From Scleromatobacter sp038243995 (lineage in GTDB: Bacteria > Pseudomonadota > Gammaproteobacteria > Burkholderiales > Burkholderiaceae_C): a stretch of DNA of 64,000 nt. Of this stretch, positions 17,340 to 26,153 are shown piece after piece. The DNA is taken from positions 21,983 to 85,982 of the forward strand of contig JBBRTV010000026.1 in the NCBI GenBank assembly GCA_038243995.1, read 5' to 3'. The first letter of the stretch is position 1; each line of letters starts with the position of its first letter. Made by a program: the position numbers and the translations under genes. Under the pieces are notes generated by a model. That model ran no database searches. It was not told the origin of the DNA and saw nothing but the letters and a program-made list of their open reading frames with translations.

Positions 17340-18539
17340 ATGGTGAATCGAATTTCGACGGCTGGCGCCTATGACGGGGCGGTCAACAATCTGCTCTCGC
17401 GCCAGGAGAACCTGGTTGCGGCGCAGGAGCAGCTCACGAGCGGCAAGCGCGTCAGCAAGGCCAGCGACGACCCGACCTCGGCCGCGCGCGCGGAACGCGC
17501 CCGGGCGCTCGAGGCGCGCACCACCGCGAGCCAGCGCGCCGTCGATGCGAGCAGCAACGCCATGACGTTGACGGAAAACGCCCTCGGCGACGCCGGCGAC
17601 CTGATGCAGCAGGCGCGCGAGCTGGTCGTCAGCGCCGGCAACGCCAGCTACAGCGACGCCGAACGCAAGTCGATCGCCGACCAGATCGCCGCGATCCGGA
17701 CCCAGCTGCTGTCGGTCTCGAACCGGCCGGACGGGCAGGGCGGCTACGTGTTCTCCGGCCAGGGCTCGGGCGGCGCACCCTTCGTCGACCAGCCCGGTGG
17801 CGTCAAGTTCGCGGGCGTCGGCGGCTCCGTCAACGTCGCCTCCGACGAGCCGCTGCCCCTGACGCTGGACGGCGGCAATATCTGGCTGTCCGCGGCGAGC
17901 GGCAACGGCGTGTTCCAGACCAGCAATGTCAATTCGGGCAGCGCGTGGATCGATGCCGGCCGCGTCACCGCGCCCAACCTGATCACCGGCGCGAACTACG
18001 ACATCCAGTTCAGCACTGCCAGCGGCGCCACGACTTACTCGATCCTGAAGAACGGCGTGGCCACTGCAGTCGCGGGCGCGCCCTACACCGCCGGCCAGAC
18101 GATCTCGATGGACGGCATGTCGTTCACGATCAGCGGGGCGCCGGCGAACGGCGACAAATTCCAGATCACGCCCTCGCAACGCGACCTGTCGGTGTTCGAC
18201 ACGCTGGACAACATTGTCAAGCAGCTTTCGACGCCCGGCATGGGTGGCGCCGGCGTCACGCAGGCGGTGCAGGACGGCCTGCGCAACATCGACCAGGTGC
18301 AGAGCCAGCTGAGCTCGGCGCGCAGCTTCGCGGGCACGACGCTGACGCGCCTGGACGGTGTCAAGGGCAGGCTGGACGCGACGCAGCTTTCCGCAGAGAC
18401 TGCACGTTCGAGCGCGGAAGACCTCGACATGGTGAAGGCGCTCTCGTCTTACAACGCCCAGCAGACCGGATATTCGGCCGCTCTGCAGAGCTACGCGACG
18501 ATCCAGAAACTGTCCCTCTTCCAATACCTGAACGCCTGA
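17340..18539 (+). CDS. flgL: Flagellar hook-associated protein 3 FlgL
   Basis: A 399-residue second junction protein and flagellin homologue. The N-terminus has NLLSRQENLVAAQEQLTSGK then RVSKASDDPTSAARAE, typical of FlgL. The C-terminus is a coiled segment (EDLDMVKALSSYNAQQTGY near 360-378) ending with QKLSLFQYLNA. CGGAG precedes ATG 17340. It is the last of the flgB-L run; a possible weak terminator hairpin lies at 18555-18570. Confidence 0.95.
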   Translation: MVNRISTAGAYDGAVNNLLSRQENLVAAQEQLTSGKRVSKASDDPTSAARAERARALEARTTASQRAVDASSNAMTLTENALGDAGDLMQQARELVVSAGNASYSDAERKSIADQIAAIRTQLLSVSNRPDGQGGYVFSGQGSGGAPFVDQPGGVKFAGVGGSVNVASDEPLPLTLDGGNIWLSAASGNGVFQTSNVNSGSAWIDAGRVTAPNLITGANYDIQFSTASGATTYSILKNGVATAVAGAPYTAGQTISMDGMSFTISGAPANGDKFQITPSQRDLSVFDTLDNIVKQLSTPGMGGAGVTQAVQDGLRNIDQVQSQLSSARSFAGTTLTRLDGVKGRLDATQLSAETARSSAEDLDMVKALSSYNAQQTGYSAALQSYATIQKLSLFQYLNA

Positions 18540-18554
18540 ACGCCTGAGCGGCAA

Positions 18555-18580
18555 GCGGCCGACCGGCCGCGCCGCCTTTC
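18555..18580 (+). terminator. Possible terminator after flgL
   Basis: GCGGCC (18555-18560) pairs with GGCCGC (18565-18570) around GACC, followed by GCCGCCTTTC. The stem is short and the T tract weak, so read-through into the next gene is possible. Confidence 0.35.
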
Positions 18581-18611
18581 ACCACAAACCACGCAGCACA
18601 GAGGTTTTTGA

Positions 18612-19808
18612 ATGTCCCTAGATCATCCGGTGCTGGACCAGGTCGTCCTCGGCTCGAGCACGCTGTTCGACGCGAAGCGCGTGCCGCTGGCCGCGCACCT
18701 GACCGTGTTCCCGCAACGCCCCGACGCGACGATCGACGCCGCCGGCCTGCTGTCGGTGATCGACACGATCGCTCCGGTCGAAGCCGGCCCGCTCATGCTC
18801 AGCGTCGCCAACGAGGCCGGCCTGCGCGCGCTGCTCGCCGCGCCGACGGCGTCGCACCTGATGATCGAGGTGCCGGGCTTCATGTTGTCCGATCCGGCGC
18901 TCGCCACGCTGCTGGAAGAGCGCGTCGCCACCGGCCTCTCGCTCGTCCTCGGCGGCCGCGTACCCGACACCGCCCCGCAGACGCTATGGTCGTTGTTCCG
19001 CTACGCCACCGTCGACCGCGCGCATGCGCGCGACCCGGTTCCCAACGGGCTCGGCGGCAAGCCCATGCAACGCCTGTTCGTCGGCTCCGACGGGCCGCTG
19101 ATGTCGGCCGCCGCCCTCAAGGCCGGCTTCGCCGCGGTCATCGGCTGGCCGACCGGTGACGCGCCGGGGCCGGACACCAAGGCCAAGTCGGTTCCCGCCG
19201 GCGTCACCACCGTGGTCGACCTGATGCAGCGTGTCGACCGCGAGGAATCGGCCGACAAGCTCGAGGCCGTCATCCGCAATGACCCGTCGCTCGCGTTCCG
19301 CCTGATGCGCTACCTGAACTCGCCGGGCTTCGGCCTGTCGGTCGAGATCTCCTCGTTCCGGCACGCGCTGATGATCCTCGGCTACCAACGCCTCAAGCGC
19401 TGGCTCGCGCTGCTCGTGACGAGCGCGATCGACGACCCCGACCTGAAGCCGCTGATGCACCTGGCGGTGCGCCGCGGCCTGCTGATGGAAGAGATCGCGC
19501 GCCCGAGCGGCGACGACGCGTTGCGCAACGAACTCTTCATCTGCGGTGTCTTCTCGCTGCTGGACCGCATGCTGGGCCAGCCCTTCGACAAGCTGCTGAA
19601 GACCATTCCGGTGCAGGAGTCGGTCGCCCAGGCGCTCGCCGACGATACCGGCCCTTGCGCGCCGTTCCTGGCGGTCGCCCGCGCGGTGGAGCAGGAGTCG
19701 GTCTACGACATCCGCGAGACCGCGGAGGCGCTGATGATGTCGGTCGGCGACGTCAACCGGGCGCTCGCCAAGTCGCTGGTGCATGCGCATTCGCTGACTG
19801 CGAATTGA
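18612..19808 (+). CDS. Degenerate EAL plus HDOD signalling protein
   Basis: A 398-residue cytoplasmic protein of the YuxH/CdgJ type. Residues about 1-180 follow the EAL fold, but the catalytic EAL motif is absent: the segment where it should lie reads VPLAAHLTVFP, and metal-binding acidic residues are missing. Residues about 195-390 form an HDOD domain (LEAVIRNDPSLAFRLMRYLN, then SFRHALMILGYQRLKRWLAL). Family members act as c-di-GMP-independent or c-di-GMP-binding regulators of motility. Its place directly after flgL, with a 72-base gap, suggests a role in flagellar control (inference). Confidence 0.85.
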   Translation: MSLDHPVLDQVVLGSSTLFDAKRVPLAAHLTVFPQRPDATIDAAGLLSVIDTIAPVEAGPLMLSVANEAGLRALLAAPTASHLMIEVPGFMLSDPALATLLEERVATGLSLVLGGRVPDTAPQTLWSLFRYATVDRAHARDPVPNGLGGKPMQRLFVGSDGPLMSAAALKAGFAAVIGWPTGDAPGPDTKAKSVPAGVTTVVDLMQRVDREESADKLEAVIRNDPSLAFRLMRYLNSPGFGLSVEISSFRHALMILGYQRLKRWLALLVTSAIDDPDLKPLMHLAVRRGLLMEEIARPSGDDALRNELFICGVFSLLDRMLGQPFDKLLKTIPVQESVAQALADDTGPCAPFLAVARAVEQESVYDIRETAEALMMSVGDVNRALAKSLVHAHSLTAN

Positions 19809-19982
19809 CGCGGCTCTCGAGCCGGCTGCTTCAGGGGGCGCCCGACCCCGGATGGCTCTTGAGAATGCGGGGATCGTGTTGTCGGGGAGACCCGGATCGC
19901 ACGCCGCACCGGCGACTCGTTCGCGCGCCATTCGGCGCTTGAATCGGCCGGTTCGCGACCGGCGCGTAAACTCGCCAGAGGA

Positions 19983-22900
19983 ATGTCCTCGACGCCGCCC
20001 ACTCCCCCCAAGACCCGCGCCCCGGTCTTGCCGCGCCAGCCGCAGAACGCGCCCGGCGCGACGCTCGCCGCCGGCCCGGCGGCGATCGAGGATCTGCGCG
20101 GCGAACTGCAAGGCTGGTTCGAGCTCTCGCCCATGGGGCAGGTGGTCTTCGACGAGGCCGGCACCGTCTTGCGCCACAACGCGGCGCTCGCGCAGATGCT
20201 GGGCGCGTTGCCGCCGCAGTTGCGCGACACGGCGCCCGAATTGCGGATGCTCCTGGGCTGGCCCACCGAATTGCCGGCCGTCGCGGCCAATCGCACGCAG
20301 GACGGCTGGCTCGCCGGCCCCGGCGGCGAGCCGATGCGTGTGCGCGTGCGCGTGCGCGGCGTGCCGTCCAACAGCGGCGGGCGGTTGCCCGGCAGCGCGC
20401 CCAAGCGCTGGATCGCCCTGCTCGAGGATCGCAGCGTCGAGGACGAGCGCGACATCGCGCGCGTCGAGATCCAGGCCCTGATGGGCACCGCCGGCATCGG
20501 CGTCGCGACCTGGGACGCGGCCCGCGGATGGGTCGGTTCGGTGCAGCGGGGCGCTCGCCCGGGCAGCCCCGATGGTGCCGGGGCTGCCGCGCGCGGCCAG
20601 AGCCAGGGCAGCCTCATGGCGGTCGGGCGCGACCTCGTCGAGCCCGAGTCCATGGCCGACTACGAGCGGCTGCAGGCGGCGCTGCGCACGCGCAGCCGCA
20701 TCGAGGTGCGCTATGCGGTGCGCCACCACGAGAGCGGCCGGCGCTGGCTGATGACGCGCGTCGAGCCGGCCGAACTGGGCCCGCAGCGCGGCGCGTTCTC
20801 GGTCGTCACGGTCGACGTCACCGAGGAGGAGACGGCGCGGCGGCGCAACCAGGACCTGCTCACCGAGCTCACCACCATCCTCGACGTCAGCCCCGCCGGC
20901 ATCGCCTACTTGCGCGGCGATCAGCTCGTGCGCTGCAACCGGCGCTTCGAATCGCTGCTGAACGGATCGACCGGCTTCGCGCCCGGGCAGATGCTCGAGG
21001 CCGTGCTCGCCCGCGCGGGCGTCGCGCCCGCCATGGTTGCCCAGCTGATGCAGGCGGTGCGCGGCGTCGGCGTGCTAGAGACCGAGCTGTTGCTGCCGGC
21101 CGGCCCCCAACGACCGGCGCCGATCTGGTGCTCGCTCGCGCTGCGGCGCACGCACGAGACGACGCCGGGCGCGATCGGAATGGTCGTCGTCCTCGCCGAT
21201 GCCACGCGCCTGAAATCCCAGCAGAGCGAGCTCGAGGTGCTGGCCCACGAGCGCGAGCTGATGTTCAACCTGTCCGACGTCGGCATCGTCTACCAGCGCG
21301 ACGGGCAGGTCGAGCGCGCGAACCAGGCGATGGCCGACCTGGTCGGCGTTTCGCCCGCGGCGCTGAAGGGCTCGCCGATGTCGCGCCTCTACGAGTCCGA
21401 GCGTGCGTGGCAGCACTACGTCGAACTCGAGACGCACGACATGGCCACGCTCGGCCGCTCGCACGGCGAGCGCCGTGTGCGTCGCAGCGACGGTACGCTG
21501 TTCTGGGCCCAGGTCAGCCAGCGCCCGGTCGCCTTCGACCGGCCTTCGGCGGGCACCATTCTCTCGTTCGTCAACATCGACGACCGCCAGCGCGCCCGCG
21601 AATCGCTGGTGCAGCAGGCCGACCGCACGCGGGCGATCCTCGACTCCGTGCTGGTGGGCATCGTCACGGTGGGCGACAGCGGCATCGAATGGATGAATCG
21701 CTCCGCTCGGCGCATGTTCGGCGGCGAGCTGGCCGATTTCGTCGGCGCGCCGATCTCGGTCGTCGCGACCGACGAGCTCGACCATCCGCTGCGGCGCACC
21801 GACTACGGCGAGACGCTGGAAGAAGGGCAGGCCGAGACTTTCGAGTGCCGCCTGCGCGCGCGCGACGGGCGCAACTTCTGGGTCGTCGGCAACGTCATCG
21901 TGACGGGGCAGGACAGCGCGCATCGCCAGCTCACGTACGCGCTGCTCGACATCGAGCGCCGCCGCCAGGCCGAAGTCAGCATCGTGCAGGCGCGCGCGAG
22001 CCTGCAGCGCATCATCGAGACGGCGCCGCTCGCGATCGCGCTGTTCGACGCCGGCAGCCAGCAGGTCGTGCAGCTGAACCAGATGGCGGCGACCTTCGCC
22101 GGCCGTCCGATGCGGGAGATCATGGGCCGCGTGCCCGCGCAGTTCCTGCCCGGACCCGAAGGCGCCAAGTTGTCGGCCGACCTGCACCGCGCGCTCGCCA
22201 CGCCCGACAGCGTGCAGCGCGAACTCCGCCGCGGCACCGACGACGCGCCGCGCGAGCCCGGGCGCCACGACGGCGGCCCGCGGGTGTGGGACATCCGCAT
22301 CGTGTCGCTGCGTTCGGCCGCCGACGCGCCCGACCAGTTGCTGATGGTGGCCAGCGACGTCACCGCCCAGCGCGCCGCCGACGAAGCCCGGCTGGCGGCC
22401 GCGATCGCGCAGCGCGAGATGCTGATCAAGGAAGTGCACCACCGCATCAAGAACAACCTGCAGGGCGTGGCCGGCCTGCTGCAGCAGAGCGCCTCCCGCT
22501 ATCCGGAGGCCGCCGGCGCGATCGCGGAAGCCGTCAGCCAGGTGCACGCGATCGCGCAAGTGCACGGGCTGCAAGTGGGCGTCACCGGGCCGATGCGCGT
22601 GCGCGGCGTCGTCGAGGCGATCGCCGCATCGGTGCAGCGCATGTTCGGCCGCACGATACAGGTCGAGGTCAGCGGCCCTGCGCTGCACCGGTTCGCGTTG
22701 ACCGAAGCCGATTCGATCCCGATCGCGCTGACCGTCAACGAATTGCTGACCAACGCGATCAAGCACAGCGCGGCCACGACCGGCGCGGCGGCGACCGACA
22801 TCCGCTGCCACGTCGTCTGCACGGAATCGACCATCACGATCAGCATCGCGAATCGCGGCACGCTGGCGCCCGGTTTCACGCTCCCCGATATACCGGCTGG

Positions 22901-23036
22901 GGTATCTGGGCTAGGACTCGTGCGATCGCTGCTGCCGCGCAAGGGCGCGAAGATGTCCATCGAGGCGGACGGCGCCTGCGTGATCGCGCGCCTCGAACTG
23001 GCGCCGCCGGCGGTCACCTTGCTGGAGCCGCTGTAG
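19983..23036 (+). CDS. Multi-PAS sensor histidine kinase, HisKA_2 type
   Basis: A 1017-residue cytoplasmic kinase with no membrane span seen. Five or six PAS-like modules stand in a row, beginning near residues 35, 160, 295, 420, 545 and 670 (examples: FELSPMGQVVFDEAG, LDSVLVGIVTVGDSG, IETAPLAIALFDAG). Then follows a HisKA_2 dimerisation segment LIKEVHHRIKNNLQGVAGLL with the phospho-accepting histidine at 819 or 820. An HWE/HisKA_2-type ATPase domain (NELLTNAIKHSA, about 905-1010) ends the protein. The ANTAR regulator encoded 156 bases downstream is the likely partner, as in EutW/EutV-type systems. The many PAS modules suggest several cytosolic inputs, such as redox state or small ligands (inference). 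Confidence 0.87.
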   Translation: MSSTPPTPPKTRAPVLPRQPQNAPGATLAAGPAAIEDLRGELQGWFELSPMGQVVFDEAGTVLRHNAALAQMLGALPPQLRDTAPELRMLLGWPTELPAVAANRTQDGWLAGPGGEPMRVRVRVRGVPSNSGGRLPGSAPKRWIALLEDRSVEDERDIARVEIQALMGTAGIGVATWDAARGWVGSVQRGARPGSPDGAGAAARGQSQGSLMAVGRDLVEPESMADYERLQAALRTRSRIEVRYAVRHHESGRRWLMTRVEPAELGPQRGAFSVVTVDVTEEETARRRNQDLLTELTTILDVSPAGIAYLRGDQLVRCNRRFESLLNGSTGFAPGQMLEAVLARAGVAPAMVAQLMQAVRGVGVLETELLLPAGPQRPAPIWCSLALRRTHETTPGAIGMVVVLADATRLKSQQSELEVLAHERELMFNLSDVGIVYQRDGQVERANQAMADLVGVSPAALKGSPMSRLYESERAWQHYVELETHDMATLGRSHGERRVRRSDGTLFWAQVSQRPVAFDRPSAGTILSFVNIDDRQRARESLVQQADRTRAILDSVLVGIVTVGDSGIEWMNRSARRMFGGELADFVGAPISVVATDELDHPLRRTDYGETLEEGQAETFECRLRARDGRNFWVVGNVIVTGQDSAHRQLTYALLDIERRRQAEVSIVQARASLQRIIETAPLAIALFDAGSQQVVQLNQMAATFAGRPMREIMGRVPAQFLPGPEGAKLSADLHRALATPDSVQRELRRGTDDAPREPGRHDGGPRVWDIRIVSLRSAADAPDQLLMVASDVTAQRAADEARLAAAIAQREMLIKEVHHRIKNNLQGVAGLLQQSASRYPEAAGAIAEAVSQVHAIAQVHGLQVGVTGPMRVRGVVEAIAASVQRMFGRTIQVEVSGPALHRFALTEADSIPIALTVNELLTNAIKHSAATTGAAATDIRCHVVCTESTITISIANRGTLAPGFTLPDIPAGVSGLGLVRSLLPRKGAKMSIEADGACVIARLELAPPAVTLLEPL

Positions 23037-23192
23037 GCATTGCGTCACGTCCGCCGGGCCTGCGAGGGATCGCCCGCAGACCCGGGGCCGGGGAAACGGG
23101 CAAAATGCGGTCATGACCGCGCCCCGACTTCCCCGTCGCTTCGTCGCCAGCCCTGCGGCGCAGCGCGACGCGCGCGGCATGGAGTGCGGCCT

Positions 23193-23918
23193 GTGACCTC
23201 CAAGGGCAAGATCCTCGTCGTCGACGACGACCGCCTCGTGCTCGCCACCGTCACCCACGGCCTGACCAAGGCCGGCTACGAGATCATCGACGCCGACAAT
23301 GGCGACGACGCCATCCTGCTCGCACGCCAGCATCGCCCCGATCTGGCGCTGCTGGACATCCGCATGGAAGGCATGAGCGGCTTCGACGTCGCCGCCTACC
23401 TGCGCGAGTCGCTGCAGACGCCGTTCATGTTCCTCTCGGCGTTCTCCGACGACGCCACCGTCGCCCAGGTGAAGGCGCTCGGCGCCGTCGCCTACCTGGT
23501 CAAGCCGCTCGATATCTCGCAGATCGTGCCCACCGTGGAGGCCGCGCTCGGCACCGTGCGCGCGCAGCGCGAACGCCTCGCGGCGGCTGCTCCCGCGAAC
23601 GCGCCCGTCGTCCCCGGGTCGTCCCCGCACCCGTACCTGCGCCCCGACCCGTTCGCCCCAGCGCCGCCGCCCTCCGGCTCCTCGACGCCGCACGAGCCGG
23701 CGGCGGCGCTGGCGACGGCCCCCCGGAGCACCCCCGACCCGCTCGCCGACTCGGTGGCGGTGGCGGTCGGCGTGCTGATGCACCGCTATTCGCTGTCGCG
23801 TCGCGAGGCGCTCGACCGCCTGCAGCGCATGGCCGCGACCGACGGGCTGCTGCTGAAGGCGCAGGCCGACCGACTGCTGGACGCGGTCGAACTGCTCGCC
23901 AGGCCGGCTTCCGCCTGA
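23193..23918 (+). CDS. Response regulator with ANTAR RNA-binding domain
   Basis: A 241-residue protein. The receiver domain covers residues 6-120, with phospho-acceptor D55 in LALLDIRMEG and acidic pocket VVDDD at 9-13. A Pro/Ala-rich linker (about 125-175) leads to a C-terminal ANTAR domain (about 180-235, AVAVGVLMHRYSLSRREALD). ANTAR domains bind paired RNA hairpins and prevent termination, so this regulator probably acts on transcripts rather than promoters. GTG at 23193 has GGAG eight bases upstream and gives the normal domain start; the frame is open further upstream without a good start. It is the probable partner of the preceding HisKA_2 kinase. Target transcripts are unknown. Confidence 0.87.
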   Translation: MTSKGKILVVDDDRLVLATVTHGLTKAGYEIIDADNGDDAILLARQHRPDLALLDIRMEGMSGFDVAAYLRESLQTPFMFLSAFSDDATVAQVKALGAVAYLVKPLDISQIVPTVEAALGTVRAQRERLAAAAPANAPVVPGSSPHPYLRPDPFAPAPPPSGSSTPHEPAAALATAPRSTPDPLADSVAVAVGVLMHRYSLSRREALDRLQRMAATDGLLLKAQADRLLDAVELLARPASA

Positions 23919-24065
23919 ACGCCGGGGCGGGTGCGCTTGCGCGCCGTCCGCGCCGCTGTAGGGCTGCGCGCGCTGATACAGCGCAGCGCCTGCACCCCGC
24001 CGTTGTGCCTTGGCGCCGTCGCCGGCACGACCTACGCTCGGTTCCAGATTCGAGGAACCCGAGAC

Positions 24066-24656
24066 ATGACCCAGATGCTGCCCATGATGATGTATTGTTT
24101 CGTGATGTCGATCACGCCCGGGCCCAACAACGTGTTGATCACTTCGTCGGGGGCGAACTTCGGCTACCGCGCCACGCTGCCGCAGATCCTCGGCATCGTG
24201 GCGGGCGGCTTCGTGCTGACCGGCGTGGCCTGCCTCGGGCTCGGCAGCCTGTTCGTCGCCTGGCCGCCGGCCCAGGCGGTGCTCGGCCCGGCGGGGGCGG
24301 TCTACCTGCTGGTGCTCGCGTGGAGGTTGGCGCAGGCCCGCATGGGCGACGCACAGGCCCTGCGGCCGCAGTCGTTCGCCCAGGGCGCGCTGTTCCAGGT
24401 CGTCAATCCGAAGAGCTGGATCAAGGCGATCACGCTGGGGTCGGTGTTCATGCCGAGCGGGCTGAGCACGCCGGTCGCGGCGCTGCTCGTCGCGGTCGTC
24501 GGCACGGTGGTCGGCTTTCCGTGCGTGTCGGTCTGGGCACTGTTCGGCGTCGCGATCCGGGGCTTCCTCGACGATCCGCGCAAGCAGCGCCTGTTCAATC
24601 TCGCGATGGCCGGCACTTTGCTGGTACTCGCCTTGACATTCCTGCGCCAGAAATGA
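24066..24656 (+). CDS. LysE/RhtB family amino acid exporter
   Basis: A 196-residue inner-membrane protein with about six hydrophobic spans and the family opening FVMSITPGPNNVLITSSGANFG (here split: FVMSITPGPNN and VLITSSGANFG). FQVVNPKSWIKAITLGSVF near 117-135 is the second conserved block. It exports amino acids or small metabolites; the substrate cannot be told. The ATG at 24066 gives the standard N-terminus. A MocR-type regulator follows 40 bases downstream on the same strand, a plausible controller. Confidence 0.88.
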   Translation: MTQMLPMMMYCFVMSITPGPNNVLITSSGANFGYRATLPQILGIVAGGFVLTGVACLGLGSLFVAWPPAQAVLGPAGAVYLLVLAWRLAQARMGDAQALRPQSFAQGALFQVVNPKSWIKAITLGSVFMPSGLSTPVAALLVAVVGTVVGFPCVSVWALFGVAIRGFLDDPRKQRLFNLAMAGTLLVLALTFLRQK

Positions 24657-24696
24657 CCGCCCCGCACGCTGCGCTCGACAGCTGACGAGCCCCGCC

Positions 24697-26136
24697 ATGT
24701 TTCCTCTCGACCGCTCCTCGCCCCGCGCGCTCGCCGACCAGATCGAGGCCCATCTGCGCGAGTTGATCGCGCGCGGGCAGTTGCCGCCGGGATCGCGGTT
24801 GACCTCGATCCGTCAACTCGCGGGCGAGCTCGCGGTGAGCCCCAATACCGTGATCACCGCCTACGACCGGCTCGCCGCGTCGGGCGCGATCGACGCCCGC
24901 GGCACCGCCGGCTACTTCGTCAACGCCGGTCCGGGCGCGATGCCGGACGAGATCCCGCTGGAGGCGGGCGAGGAACAGGAGCCGGTCTGGCTCGCGCAAC
25001 AGGCGAACGACCAGCGTGCCGGCGTGCTGCTGGCCAGCAGCGGGGCACTGCCGCCGACCTGGCTGGAAGACGCGGTGCCTGTCGCGGCGGTCCAGCGGGC
25101 GCTCGCGCGCAGCGTCGCCGGCATGGCGTCGCGCTGTCCGCCGCAAGGCCTGCCCGAACTGCGCGAGCGCATCGCGACGATGCTGCGCGGCGTCGGCCTG
25201 CCGGTCGACGGCGGTCGGATCCTGACCACCTTCGGCGGTACGCATGCGATCGACATGATCTGCCGCAGCTTCCTCCAGCCCGGCGATGCCGTGCTGGTGG
25301 AAGATCCGGGCTACTTCCTCATGTTCGGCCGGCTGCGCCAGGACGGCATCCGCCTCGTGCCGATCGCGCGCCGCCACGACGGCATCGACCTCGGGGAACT
25401 CGAGGCCGCGTGCCGCGCCCACCAGCCGAAGCTGGCGTTCCTCCAGACGGTTCTGCACAACCCGACCGGCTGGGGCAGCAGCGTCTCCAACCTGCACCGG
25501 GTGCTGGTGCTGGCGCAGCAGTACGGGTTCCTGATCGCCGAGGACGACGTGCAGGGTCATTTCCAGAGTGGCGCCGCCACGCGCATCGCGGCGCTCGCCG
25601 GCATGGAACGCGTGATCTACTACTCGAGCTTCTGCAAAGCCCTCAGCCCGGCACTGCGCATGGGCTACATCGCGGCGGATCCGGCACTGCTGAAGCCCTT
25701 GCTGCGCCAAAAGATCTACTCGGTGCTGACCACGCCGGCGCTGAACGAATACGTGATGCTGGAAGTGCTCGCCGCCGGTCGCTGGCGCAAGCATCTCGAC
25801 CGGCTGCAACGCAAGCTCGCCGCGGCCCGCCACGTGAGCATGACGCAGTTGCGCGCTGCCGGCATGCGGTTCGACCATCCCGGCGAATGTGGCCTGTTCC
25901 TGTGGGGCGAGGTTCCCGGGGGCGTCGACGCGAACCTGCTCGTTCAGGACGCCTGGCGCAACAAGATCCTGCTCGTGTGCGGCGCCGCCTTCACGGCCGA
26001 CAGCCCCGCAGACCCGCACATCCGCTTCAACGTCGCGGCCTGCCAGGCGCCGCGCGTCGCGGAGTACCTGCTCGAGCGTCTCGCTGCCCTGGCGGGCGGG
26101 CGGGCAGCGCTGGCGCGCGTTTCGACGAACCGCTGA
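24697..26136 (+). CDS. MocR/PdxR-type transcriptional regulator (GntR HTH fused to aminotransferase)
   Basis: A 479-residue regulator. Residues about 8-78 form a GntR winged helix-turn-helix (LADQIEAHLRELIARGQLPP, LAVSPNTVITAYDRLAASG). Residues about 115-470 form a fold-type I aminotransferase domain. Lysine 314 in SFCKALSPALRMGY is the expected PLP-binding residue, and HNPTGWGSS and IAEDDVQG are the usual cofactor motifs. PLP or an amino-acid-PLP adduct is probably the signal. Such regulators usually control an adjacent gene; the LysE exporter just upstream is the obvious candidate. Confidence 0.9.
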   Translation: MFPLDRSSPRALADQIEAHLRELIARGQLPPGSRLTSIRQLAGELAVSPNTVITAYDRLAASGAIDARGTAGYFVNAGPGAMPDEIPLEAGEEQEPVWLAQQANDQRAGVLLASSGALPPTWLEDAVPVAAVQRALARSVAGMASRCPPQGLPELRERIATMLRGVGLPVDGGRILTTFGGTHAIDMICRSFLQPGDAVLVEDPGYFLMFGRLRQDGIRLVPIARRHDGIDLGELEAACRAHQPKLAFLQTVLHNPTGWGSSVSNLHRVLVLAQQYGFLIAEDDVQGHFQSGAATRIAALAGMERVIYYSSFCKALSPALRMGYIAADPALLKPLLRQKIYSVLTTPALNEYVMLEVLAAGRWRKHLDRLQRKLAAARHVSMTQLRAAGMRFDHPGECGLFLWGEVPGGVDANLLVQDAWRNKILLVCGAAFTADSPADPHIRFNVAACQAPRVAEYLLERLAALAGGRAALARVSTNR

Positions 26137-26153
26137 GGCGCTGCGCCGCGGAA

